64,000 nucleotides of DNA from NCBI GenBank assembly GCA_023410055.1, contig JAEYQK010000024.1, positions 1-64,000 on the forward strand. The letters run 5' to 3'. The DNA is from Acidobacteriota bacterium. Lineage in GTDB: Bacteria > Acidobacteriota > Terriglobia > Terriglobales > Acidobacteriaceae. The notes beneath the pieces are model-generated. The model did not search any database, had not been told where the DNA came from, and was given only the letters and a program-made list of their open reading frames with translations. Both the position numbers and the translations under genes were made by a program. Shown piece by piece: positions 1-8,535 of this stretch (positions are counted from its first letter, which is position 1; every line of letters begins with the position of its first letter).

Positions 1-3000
1 CTCGTTCTACCCTGTATTTGGTGCCCTGGAAGGAAACGTCACCTTCCGTGATATTGACGCGACCGAGCACCGCAGGGCGTGCTGCCGAACCACGCAGACG
101 CAAATCAACGTTCCCCGAGACCTTTGCCATGGCCGTTTGCACCTGCAGCTCGGAGCTGGAAGTCACATGAACATCAAGTTTCAGATTGTAGAGTGGAGAA
201 TTGGGTTTCGGCACCGGTGTCGGCTGCTTACTGCGCGCAATATACGTACCAAGGTCGAACTGAGGACTGATCGCAAACTTCGTGATCACCACGTCGCCAG
301 CAAGCTGGGCGCTGCTCGGGCTGCCAGTCAACTTGAGATTGGTGTTAGCGATTGAGCTGATTCCTTGTGGATAACGCAGCCTGATATCGTTACCGACGGC
401 CTGCAGATTGAATCCAACCGTGCGTCCATAGGTGATGTACCCGCTCAGATTAAGGGTGCCGCCGCCCGTACGGGCCGTCAGGTTCTGGACCTGTAACCTG
501 TCCCGATTGAAAGCGAGCGAACCATTGATCTCGCTGAGGCCTATTGGAGCGTCTATATAGGAAATGCCCGCGTTCGATATTTGAACGCGTCCCACCGTCC
601 GCGGATTGGACATATCGCCAGAAAGCCTGAGGTTCACCATCGCAGCGCCATACGATGTAAAGTCCGAATCCATCGTCTGAATAATCTTGAGATTGACTCT
701 GCCTTCCGCGCGTATGTCCAACTTCTGTTCGCCACCGTATTCGAACGTGCCGGCGGCTGTGACGTCTGTGTCCTCGGCGGCTAGATGCAGCTGCTCAACC
801 CTCACCATCTGATTGCTAATGCTGAACTTTACCGGCCCAATGTTGCGCACATTCATGTTCTCGACCGGCAAGAACAGCTCCGAAACATCCGCCGTCAACT
901 GAAGGTTACCTGCCTGTCTCAGAGAGCCGCGTCCTGCGACCTGTCCGGTTGCGTACGGCTTGCCGGTAAGCCGCCCTCTCATGTAGCTCGCCCATAAAGG
1001 TCGCAAGTCAGCGCGATCGAAACGCAAGTTGCCGTTGAAGGGATAGTCCTCTCTCATTCGCACAGTTCCGTTAAGGAAGACGTGGGCCTCGTCGGACCTG
1101 GATTCGGAACTCAACGTCAGCGTGTCACCACTGGTTCGTGCTTTAGCAGTGAGTTCCCCGATGCGCTCATTACCGAGCACCAAGCCAGCCACCTTGATAT
1201 CAGCATCGACCGCAGGGGCGTCGAGTGTCCCGGTTCCGTTTGCGGCAAAGCTGAGCGTGCCTCCCACCTTGAGTCGCGGTCGCTGCAATACTTGAAGGTT
1301 CTCAAGTTGAACAGAATTGCCACGCAGATCAAAACCAAAGGCTCTCGTGTCACTGTTGTAAGCGACCGAGCCGGTAACGGCACCCCGTCTCTGCGACAAA
1401 AACAAATGTTCGAGACGAATGTCGTTCTTTACGAACGAAACATTCGCTCGTAACTGATCGATAGTCTCTCCGTAAGCGGTACCGTTTTGCACCAGCACTC
1501 GCCCGGTTCCCTTCGGCAGCGCGCGGGTACCGGACAGCTGCAACTCGAAATCCGCTATCCCATCAACAGGATAATTAGTGCCTGCAATCGTCTGAAGATC
1601 TCTGACCCGTGTACGTGAGACCGCGATGCGGCCAGAGAATTGGCTTGCTTGGGTAAACGCGCCTTTTGTCAGCTGCGCCGCACCGTCGAAACGCAACTCC
1701 GCCGAGCCTTCTTTTAGTACGCCGTTGCGTACGGACAATTCTTTAGGCCCATAAACGAGTTCCGTTGAGAGCCGATCCCAGTGCATGCGGGCCGCAGTGC
1801 CGGGAGCCGCTCCGGACAGATTCGGCGCGACACTTGACACAAAATCCGTCGCCTCAATCAGCCCACTGATGGTTGGCATCGACATGGAACCGGAGATTGT
1901 CCCGTTGAACGAACCTTGGCCGTGGAGTTCAAGAGGCAAGTCTTTCACACCGTATACGGATCTCAGCAGTGGACTGAACTCGTTCAGATTGGTAGTAGCC
2001 GCGGAGACGCGCAATCTCGCGGAGGTCGCTCCAATCGCGCCACTTGCTTGAGCTTTCGTGAACGGCGTGGCCAGCATCATATTCGAGGCTTCGAATATCC
2101 GCGACTTGCTGCGGTATGTGGCACGTAATTGTGCCGACACCGGCAACTCGCCTGCGACATTCGTTTCCGGCGGCACGACGAAGCCATCAATCGCCGTCTC
2201 CGCTTCAGAGATCGTTCCCTTCCAAGTAATCCTGACAGAACCGCCTGCCACACCCGCCGGGTTCAATTCGGCCACAGGCAAAGAACGCGTACTGAAAGCA
2301 GACGCTACCTCGCGAGCCGATGCACCCACGAGCCGCAAGTTGATGACGCCCTGCTGCTCTCTTTGAGTGCCCGTGCAGGAAGCGCACCAGTTCTCGATGC
2401 CTCCTTCACCGGTAATAGTCCCGCCCCCTACCTTGCCAGTCAGGCTAGACAGAGAGATCTTCGTATGATCGACAACAAAATTCGCGGCCACGGAAGCGTT
2501 CTTAACGTGAACCCAGGATTCCTGCCATTCCGTTCCATGCAGAGACGCGCTGCCTGAAGTTCGGTAGGCTTTTCCGGCGTAAGTTGCGTGACCGTCGACA
2601 TCGAGCGTTCCACCGCGAGCCTGAGGGACACGCAGAATTGGGCCGATGTCCGCCAGGTTAAGGCTGCCACGATATTGCAAGTTGATGGTCGGCTTATTGA
2701 AATCGTCCAGGCGGCCACTAGCTTCAAGGCGGGTACGTCCTAAACTCAGCGTAACGGAATTCAGCTCAACCGCATTCGGCCAGAGACTGAACTTCGCGTC
2801 CGCCGTCGTCGAGAAAGGACGGAAACCTTCAAGACTGATATCGATCTTCTGCGCTCGTATCTCCCCATCGTAACGATCAGCGGGTTTGAACCACTTCATT
2901 GCACCGTCAAGCCCAACTGCGGCAAAGTCCAACGGCATCGGGCGATCGTTGATCAACAGCTTGCCGTCACGAACGTCGGCCTTGTTGATTGAGAACTCAA

Positions 3001-3457
3001 ATATCGTCTTGATGGGTGAGTCGTTTTTCTCTTTTCTCCCCTTCGGTCGTGGCTGATTGGTGCTCCCGTCTGGATACACGATCACATGAACGACTGGACG
3101 GTCTATCTCCAGGAAACGTAGACCGAGCGCACGATGAAATAGGGATCCGACCTTCGCACGTAAATGGACTCTATCGGCGTGAATATAGGGAGCCTCGTTC
3201 GGCCCTTCAAGTCCATGTACAGTCACATTGCGCAAATCGAGCTCTAGATTTGAGAACTTCCATTGCAGTGTGCCGATTTCGACCCGTCCGCCTGTTGCGT
3301 TTTCAACCTCTCCGACTACTCTCGCCTTCAGCAAACCGGCAAAGTAATCACTCCGCAGATACCAGCGAATCGACAACACAAGAAACAGCACAATCAGAAA
3401 GACGATGCTCCACCGCAACCATCGCCGGCCCTTGCGTGTTTCTTGCGTATCGGTCAT
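1..3457 (-). CDS. tamB: TamB/DUF490-family translocation and assembly protein (partial, C-terminus outside window)
   Basis: Reading the minus strand from ATG at 3457 gives an uninterrupted frame of 1152 codons to the window edge. The protein opens with a short basic cytoplasmic stretch and one hydrophobic anchor (about residues 14-32, SIVFLIVLFLVLSI). A very long repetitive beta-rich region of short alternating strands follows, typical of the TamB/AsmA-like lipid-transfer groove. The last visible residues (GRVNITEGDVSFQGTKYRVE) match the style of the C-terminal DUF490 domain, so only the end is missing. The start overlaps the stop of the upstream SurA-like gene (ATGA), which indicates translational coupling. 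TamB bridges the inner membrane to a BamA-family barrel; the BamA homologue is two genes upstream. Start and frame are certain. The exact partner (BamA-like versus TamA-like) is inferred. Confidence 0.9.
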   Translation of the reverse strand, partial: MTDTQETRKGRRWLRWSIVFLIVLFLVLSIRWYLRSDYFAGLLKARVVGEVENATGGRVEIGTLQWKFSNLELDLRNVTVHGLEGPNEAPYIHADRVHLRAKVGSLFHRALGLRFLEIDRPVVHVIVYPDGSTNQPRPKGRKEKNDSPIKTIFEFSINKADVRDGKLLINDRPMPLDFAAVGLDGAMKWFKPADRYDGEIRAQKIDISLEGFRPFSTTADAKFSLWPNAVELNSVTLSLGRTRLEASGRLDDFNKPTINLQYRGSLNLADIGPILRVPQARGGTLDVDGHATYAGKAYRTSGSASLHGTEWQESWVHVKNASVAANFVVDHTKISLSSLTGKVGGGTITGEGGIENWCASCTGTQREQQGVINLRLVGASAREVASAFSTRSLPVAELNPAGVAGGSVRITWKGTISEAETAIDGFVVPPETNVAGELPVSAQLRATYRSKSRIFEASNMMLATPFTKAQASGAIGATSARLRVSAATTNLNEFSPLLRSVYGVKDLPLELHGQGSFNGTISGSMSMPTISGLIEATDFVSSVAPNLSGAAPGTAARMHWDRLSTELVYGPKELSVRNGVLKEGSAELRFDGAAQLTKGAFTQASQFSGRIAVSRTRVRDLQTIAGTNYPVDGIADFELQLSGTRALPKGTGRVLVQNGTAYGETIDQLRANVSFVKNDIRLEHLFLSQRRGAVTGSVAYNSDTRAFGFDLRGNSVQLENLQVLQRPRLKVGGTLSFAANGTGTLDAPAVDADIKVAGLVLGNERIGELTAKARTSGDTLTLSSESRSDEAHVFLNGTVRMREDYPFNGNLRFDRADLRPLWASYMRGRLTGKPYATGQVAGRGSLRQAGNLQLTADVSELFLPVENMNVRNIGPVKFSISNQMVRVEQLHLAAEDTDVTAAGTFEYGGEQKLDIRAEGRVNLKIIQTMDSDFTSYGAAMVNLRLSGDMSNPRTVGRVQISNAGISYIDAPIGLSEINGSLAFNRDRLQVQNLTARTGGGTLNLSGYITYGRTVGFNLQAVGNDIRLRYPQGISSIANTNLKLTGSPSSAQLAGDVVITKFAISPQFDLGTYIARSKQPTPVPKPNSPLYNLKLDVHVTSSSELQVQTAMAKVSGNVDLRLRGSAARPAVLGRVNITEGDVSFQGTKYRVER

Positions 3458-4182
3458 TGAACGTCCCCAGTATCAATCTTTGAGGGCTGACTGGACCCGG
3501 AGCGAGGTTCTCTGGACTGTAGTTCCTCGGCCTGTATCTTTATGTCCGCTTGTGAACGCAGGCCTTGCAGCCATGTATCCAGAAGTTCACTGATATGTCG
3601 TTCCACGAGGATCTGCCGGATACGAGAGGAAAGCTCCGAAAGCGCAGGTACTGTGGCGCCAGTCTGACGCAGCTTAGGCGCGAACTCATTCCTGTATGCG
3701 GCCTCGATCTCGGCCTGATCGATGCGCACGCTTGGTCTCAATCTCTGGTTCACCATTCGCATTGTTTCAAGTTCCGAACCGACGCGGTCGCGTACGAAGC
3801 CCTCGGTTAATCCGTATTTCTCTAGAATCGCCAGCCAACCCGCATCCGTTGCTGCATCGGGTATCTGTGCGCGAATCTCCTTCATGCGCCTGTTTACATC
3901 ATCTGGTGTTGGAACGAAAGCATCCGTATCCCCGATGTCGTTTCTTATCAGCTGCTGATCAATGGTTCTGTCCAGTGTTGACTTAAGGTCGTCGACCGTC
4001 ACACTCGCCAGCGGACGTCCAGCCGCAAACATCTCGAATCGAACGCTGTCATTCAACTCGCTCTGCACTATGGCTCGTTTCCCGACGGTAGCCACGATGC
4101 GATCGAGAACCTCGCCTCCCTGTGCTCCTCGTGCACAGAAGAGGGAAAGCAAGACCACGACGATTTGAAGACGCCTACTCAT
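3454..4182 (-). CDS. SurA N-terminal-domain-like periplasmic chaperone without PPIase domain
   Basis: A 242-residue protein with a signal peptide (about 1-22, cleavage after ...GAQG). It begins with the SurA-type opening DRIVATVGKRAIVQSEL (about 26-42), followed by helices that fit a SurA_N chaperone domain and a C-terminal helix around 185-205. E. coli SurA is about 430 residues with two parvulin domains; no parvulin domain is seen here, so any activity would be chaperone-only. The start ATG overlaps the bamA stop by one base (TGATG) and the stop overlaps the tamB start (ATGA). It is therefore the middle gene of a coupled bamA-surA-like-tamB operon, and delivery of unfolded outer-membrane proteins to the barrel machine is a sensible inferred role. 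The last 30 residues are polar and look disordered. Confidence 0.75.
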   Translation of the reverse strand: MSRRLQIVVVLLSLFCARGAQGGEVLDRIVATVGKRAIVQSELNDSVRFEMFAAGRPLASVTVDDLKSTLDRTIDQQLIRNDIGDTDAFVPTPDDVNRRMKEIRAQIPDAATDAGWLAILEKYGLTEGFVRDRVGSELETMRMVNQRLRPSVRIDQAEIEAAYRNEFAPKLRQTGATVPALSELSSRIRQILVERHISELLDTWLQGLRSQADIKIQAEELQSREPRSGSSQPSKIDTGDVQ

Positions 4183-7100
4183 CAGAATGTCTGCCCGATA
4201 CTGAAGAAGAAGTTGAAATGGCGCAGAGTCCCCGACTGAGGAATCAGAGAATTACCTGGAAGCGTCGCGCAAGGCCCAGCATTCTTGCCAGTGGGCGGCA
4301 CGCTCGGGCATTGCACGTTGAACGGGAACGATGGCGGATTGGGATTATAGCTTAAGTCCAGACGTATGGGACCAACCGGCGTTTTGTATCGAGCGCCGAG
4401 CCCAAATGCTTGCGACATGTAGCTAAACCCGCACGAAAGCTTTTCCGACTCACTGCTGCACGACTCTCGCCTCGGCTGGTACCAGCGGAAGAAGCTTTTG
4501 ACCATGTCTTGACCGCTGGTGAACACGTTACCTGCGTCGTGAAAGAGCACAAAGTTGAGGTTGTCACCGACGATCGGCATCGTCACCGCCGGAAGTCGTA
4601 GTTCAATTTGGTTCACAAAGACGGCATTCCCGCCAACTGGAAAACCCGTGAACAAATCACGAGGGCCAGCCTGATTCAAAGCGAACCCGCGATGCGACTG
4701 TGCACCTCCGGCGTAGAAACGCTCCGGCAACGGCACAACGCTCGCGTCGCCCTTTCCAAACGGCTCTTGTACTCCTATTCGCGTCGATCGAGCCAGCACA
4801 AAGCGCCTCTTGATCGGCGTGTAAGTCGCATTCTGAATCATGAACCGGCCGAAATTGGCTGCGGAGCCGAATATGCCCGAGGCTATCCCGGTGTCGAAAG
4901 TCGTGTAGTTGCCCTTGTGAGTATCGATTGGATCGTCGCGCTTGTCACGGATGTAACTGAAACTTGGCATGCCGACCCGCACTGGTTTTGACAGTAGAGG
5001 CACCAACTCTGGACTGATCACCAGCGTGTTCGGATCGACCTTCACGAGCCGATACTGGAAACGGTAGAGGAGTGTCGTCGCTTTCGAGACGACCTGCTCT
5101 GCCTGGACCGAACCTTCGACACGCTGCGCAGCGAACGTTCTCACGTCACGACTGTTGTCCGCGAGTGCCGAGAAGGTCAACCTCAGATTGTTTCTGTCGA
5201 ACCAATGGGGTGCATCGTAGCTAACCAGCGCTCTTCTTGATAGGTTCGAAAGGTTAGTCTTGAACAGCAGCGTATGGTCGCGTCCGCGGAAATTTAGTCG
5301 CGTAACGTCAAACGACACGCGCGGGCTGAATCCCACGCCGGTGTCCGGATTGGCGGTATTGACCGTTCCTTGTGGGGGCGTTGTATTTGGCGGCACATCG
5401 ACACCGGGAGCAGGCGCCGTGTTGATCTGATTCGCGTTTAGGGATCCGCTGCCAGTCTGCACTTCGACGCCGAACCCGTAATTGAATGTCCACCGCTTTG
5501 CTTCCCGCATATCGAGCAAGACGTCTTTGTACTTCGAGTCACCATCCGGGTTCTGAATGGCTGCGTCAACTTCGTTGAACAGCCCCAAGTCGTACAGGTT
5601 CCGCTGCGAATCCAGTATTCCGACCTGGCTGAGCGGATCGTTCGAATTGATCTTCATCTGCCGCTGCACCACAAAAGGCCTTGTGTAATGCAGGCCGGAA
5701 TACAGCACTCGATCCACGAAGACCTGCTTCCCTTCCTTGATGGTGTAGGTCACGTTCACAAGGTGCGGGTCTTTGGGATCGGGCTGCACGGCGCTCTCAA
5801 ACTGCACCTCCGGAAAGCCGTTGTTGAAGTAATGCGTCACAATGGCGTCACGATCTTCCGCCAACCTAGACTCGGAAAATGGCTGACGCTCCAGCAATTG
5901 AATTCGGTCGCGAAGGTTTTCTTCGTTGAGAACTGTGTTTCCGACCAGTTTCAGCGATGCAACTTTGGTCTGCGGACCTTCAGCAACGGTGACCAGCACC
6001 GACATGGCGTCGTCCGCACCACCAACGCCGTCTCCGACTTTGGAAGAAACCGCCACATCCAGGAAGCCGTTAGCCTTGTATAGATTCGAGATGGACTGAA
6101 CGTCCCCCGACAACAAGGACTGGCTGAACAGACCGTGAGACAACAATCCGGTAGCGGGGCGAATGTTCATGCGCTCTCGGATGAGTTCGTCAGAGAAATA
6201 CTTGTTGCCTTCGATCTTGATGGAGACGAGTTTGCGAGCGGCTCCACGGTCGACCACGTAGACGACACTCTGGCGATCGTTGGGCTGCTGGAATTCTTTC
6301 GAGAAGCTCACTTTGACGTCGAAGAAGCCCCGCGTTTGGAAGTAGTCGCGGAGATTGCGTCGTCCCTCGTTCAGCAAGTCGTCATCGACAGCGTTCTCTT
6401 CATACACGGGCAACAACTTCTTCAGCGTCCCCTGACTTAGTTTCACACCTTCCACGCGAATATCGACCACCGGACCGCGAGTGACCCCAAATGTGTAGTC
6501 GAGAGTGTTGGTATCGGGGTGAAAATTGCGATTCACAACGGCGACTTGTGCTTCCAGTCGGTTCTGCTGTTGGAATTGCTTGCGAATCCTTTGCAAGGCA
6601 CGAAGGAGTTTGTCGGAGTTAACGGTGTCGCCGGTATGGATTCCCCCCAACGACTCGATCTCCGCGGGACCAAGAGCCGAATCGCCCTGAACTGAGATAC
6701 TTCCGATGCGTGCCGGCGCGTGCAAGCTGACCAAGAACCGTGTGTTTACGAGTTGGGTATTGTGATCGAATTCCTCTTCGTGCTGTATCTCAGCCTTGTA
6801 ATACCCGTTTTCGGCCAGAACCGCCTTGGTCCCGTCTAGCGCCCGGTTCAACTTCTCCTGCGTAAACAGCTCTCCAAGCTGAAGTTTGCCTGCTGTCACC
6901 AACTGGTTCTCGGTAGGACGCCTAGACACGCCCTCGACCCTCACGGGACCGATGAAGTAGTTCTGCTTGGCAATAAAGACCAGTGACAACTCGCCGTTCG
7001 GAGCCGGCTCTGCTTCGACGCGCAAATCGGCGAAGCGTCCCGTGGCGTAAAGAGCCAGGATTGCGTTTCGAACCTTACGTGAATCGAGGGCTTCGCCAGC

Positions 7101-7382
7101 CTTCTGCGTTACGAGTTCCCGCAGGCCCTGTACGACTCTCGAATCTTCAGAAACGCCCTTGAAGCTAACCTCGCGTACAATCAAGCCGTCGTACTTGTTC
7201 CCTGCGATCAGGGACGTAAGTACTGGAGACATGGAGTTGGATGGTTGGTGAGGAGTCACGGAAGTCGCGGGAGAGCTGCCGGGTACGGCTGCATCCCCGC
7301 CCGGAATCTGCGCGGACACTGGCGAAGCCCAGACAATCAGCGCCAATAGGACGAGCGCCCACGCCTCGAATCTTTGCTGCAA
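4182..7382 (-). CDS. bamA: BamA-like outer-membrane assembly protein with seven POTRA repeats
   Basis: A 1066-residue Omp85 protein. Signal peptide at 1-24 (ends PVSAQ). By repeated beta-alpha-alpha-beta-beta units opening with V-x-G-type strands I count seven POTRA domains at about 64-139, 141-220, 222-301, 303-380, 381-470, 471-551 and 553-630. The rest is a 16-strand-type barrel. The L6-loop motif appears as GGAQSHRGF (RGF core). The protein ends in Phe (FFFSIGQTF), the usual barrel-targeting signal. E. coli BamA has five POTRAs and about 810 residues, TamA three, so this is an enlarged form. It leads a three-gene operon with a SurA-like protein and TamB, so it could serve as BamA, TamA or both. 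A Pro/Asn-rich insert near residues 648-680 lies in an early barrel loop. Confidence 0.9.
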   Translation of the reverse strand: MQQRFEAWALVLLALIVWASPVSAQIPGGDAAVPGSSPATSVTPHQPSNSMSPVLTSLIAGNKYDGLIVREVSFKGVSEDSRVVQGLRELVTQKAGEALDSRKVRNAILALYATGRFADLRVEAEPAPNGELSLVFIAKQNYFIGPVRVEGVSRRPTENQLVTAGKLQLGELFTQEKLNRALDGTKAVLAENGYYKAEIQHEEEFDHNTQLVNTRFLVSLHAPARIGSISVQGDSALGPAEIESLGGIHTGDTVNSDKLLRALQRIRKQFQQQNRLEAQVAVVNRNFHPDTNTLDYTFGVTRGPVVDIRVEGVKLSQGTLKKLLPVYEENAVDDDLLNEGRRNLRDYFQTRGFFDVKVSFSKEFQQPNDRQSVVYVVDRGAARKLVSIKIEGNKYFSDELIRERMNIRPATGLLSHGLFSQSLLSGDVQSISNLYKANGFLDVAVSSKVGDGVGGADDAMSVLVTVAEGPQTKVASLKLVGNTVLNEENLRDRIQLLERQPFSESRLAEDRDAIVTHYFNNGFPEVQFESAVQPDPKDPHLVNVTYTIKEGKQVFVDRVLYSGLHYTRPFVVQRQMKINSNDPLSQVGILDSQRNLYDLGLFNEVDAAIQNPDGDSKYKDVLLDMREAKRWTFNYGFGVEVQTGSGSLNANQINTAPAPGVDVPPNTTPPQGTVNTANPDTGVGFSPRVSFDVTRLNFRGRDHTLLFKTNLSNLSRRALVSYDAPHWFDRNNLRLTFSALADNSRDVRTFAAQRVEGSVQAEQVVSKATTLLYRFQYRLVKVDPNTLVISPELVPLLSKPVRVGMPSFSYIRDKRDDPIDTHKGNYTTFDTGIASGIFGSAANFGRFMIQNATYTPIKRRFVLARSTRIGVQEPFGKGDASVVPLPERFYAGGAQSHRGFALNQAGPRDLFTGFPVGGNAVFVNQIELRLPAVTMPIVGDNLNFVLFHDAGNVFTSGQDMVKSFFRWYQPRRESCSSESEKLSCGFSYMSQAFGLGARYKTPVGPIRLDLSYNPNPPSFPFNVQCPSVPPTGKNAGPCATLPGNSLIPQSGTLRHFNFFFSIGQTF

Positions 7383-7418
7383 GTCCGCCCCTCTCCTGGC
7401 CAGGTCAAAGTACCCACT

Positions 7419-7424
7419 TATAAT
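7419..7424 (+). promoter_or_regulatory. Perfect -10 hexamer TATAAT in the bamA/thiF divergent gap
   Basis: The 68-bp gap between the divergent bamA-like and thiF-like genes holds TATAAT 27 bp before the thiF ATG. No good TTGACA lies 16-18 bp upstream (CTGGCC or similar), so the assignment rests on the -10 alone. The same AT-rich core reads TATTAT on the other strand and could serve bamA. Confidence 0.35.
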
Positions 7425-7450
7425 AAATGGTTAGTACGTAAGTTCCGAAC

Positions 7451-8473
7451 ATGACTATTACTTACAACGAGCGATATTCACGCCAAGTTCTGTTTAAGGG
7501 AATCGGCGCAGAAGGACAAGAACTGCTGAGCCGGTCCCGGGTCGTGATCGTGGGCTGTGGTGCAACAGGTTCCGCACTGTCGTCCCTTCTGGCCCGGTCA
7601 GGCGTCGGTTACATCCGCATCATCGACCGAGACTATATCGAGCCCAGCAATCTACAGCGGCAGGTGCTCTTTGACGAAGCAGACGCGTCCGAATCCCTTC
7701 CGAAAGCGACCGCTGCCGCCAGAAAGATCGCCAGCTTCAATTCAGAGATCACGGTTGAACCGCACGTATCCGATCTTAACCCCGAGAACTGCGAGGAGTT
7801 GCTGGGCGGAGTTCAACTGGTACTGGATGGAACTGACAACTTCGAGACGCGTTATCTGATTAACGACTACGCGGTAAGGAACGGGGTTCCGTGGATCTAT
7901 ACGGCTGCGGTAGGAAGCTATTGCGTCGCGATGAATGTGGTCCCAGGCGAGACTGCGTGTCTTTCGTGCGTCTTTCCCGAATCGCCGACGGGCACGGTCG
8001 AGACGTGTGACACGAGCGGGATTCTCAATGCGGCCGTGAACGCCATCGCCTCCATCTCAGCCACGGAGGCTTTGAAATTCCTCGTCGGGGCCAAAGACAA
8101 GCTCCGTCGAAGCTTACTTTCCATGGACGTCTGGTGGAATGATCGCTCAGAAATCTCGACGGCCAAACCGCGTACGGACTGCACCTGCTGCCAACGACAC
8201 GAGTTCCCTTATCTTGCTGGGGAGGGTCGGCCGCACATTACGCTCTGTGGCCGCAACTCAGTCCAAATTCACGAGCAGCACCGCCCCGTAGCGTTCGAAG
8301 AAATGAGCAGAAGACTGACGCCGCATGGAACCGTCCGCTACAACGAGTTTGTGCTTAAGTTCTGGCGAGATCCGTATGAGATGACGCTCTTCCCGGACGG
8401 TCGCGCGATCATCAAGGGCACGACCGACACGGGAGTCGCAAGAAGCCTCTACGCCCGATTCATCGGGAGCTAA
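7451..8473 (+). CDS. thiF: ThiF/MoeB/HesA-family E1-like adenylyltransferase
   Basis: A 340-residue ubiquitin-E1-like enzyme that would adenylate the C-terminal glycine of a ThiS/MoaD-type sulfur carrier. The nucleotide loop is GCGATG (35-40), with DRD/NLQRQ following (59-70). The adenylation aspartate lies in DGTDN (126-130). Two Cys pairs (170/173 and 244/247) form the structural zinc site, and Cys186 in ETCDTSG is the conserved crossover cysteine. The extra C-terminal segment (about 252-340, FPDGRAIIKGT motif) resembles the ThiF form common in Bacillus/Geobacillus-type proteins. No thiS, thiG, moaD or moaE gene is nearby, so ThiF versus MoeB function cannot be decided from context. It is divergent from bamA and is followed by a transporter gene 62 bp downstream. 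Confidence 0.85.
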   Translation: MTITYNERYSRQVLFKGIGAEGQELLSRSRVVIVGCGATGSALSSLLARSGVGYIRIIDRDYIEPSNLQRQVLFDEADASESLPKATAAARKIASFNSEITVEPHVSDLNPENCEELLGGVQLVLDGTDNFETRYLINDYAVRNGVPWIYTAAVGSYCVAMNVVPGETACLSCVFPESPTGTVETCDTSGILNAAVNAIASISATEALKFLVGAKDKLRRSLLSMDVWWNDRSEISTAKPRTDCTCCQRHEFPYLAGEGRPHITLCGRNSVQIHEQHRPVAFEEMSRRLTPHGTVRYNEFVLKFWRDPYEMTLFPDGRAIIKGTTDTGVARSLYARFIGS

Positions 8474-8535
8474 CGTTCTGGTAATCTTTTCAGCAGTGAC
8501 GCAGGGAAACCCTGCTATAGGATCCCAGGTAAATC

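Noticed and set aside
1082..1453. Plus-strand 123-codon frame and other short frames in 1-3450
   Set aside because: They are shadows of the single long minus-strand tamB frame, which has no interruption over 1152 codons.
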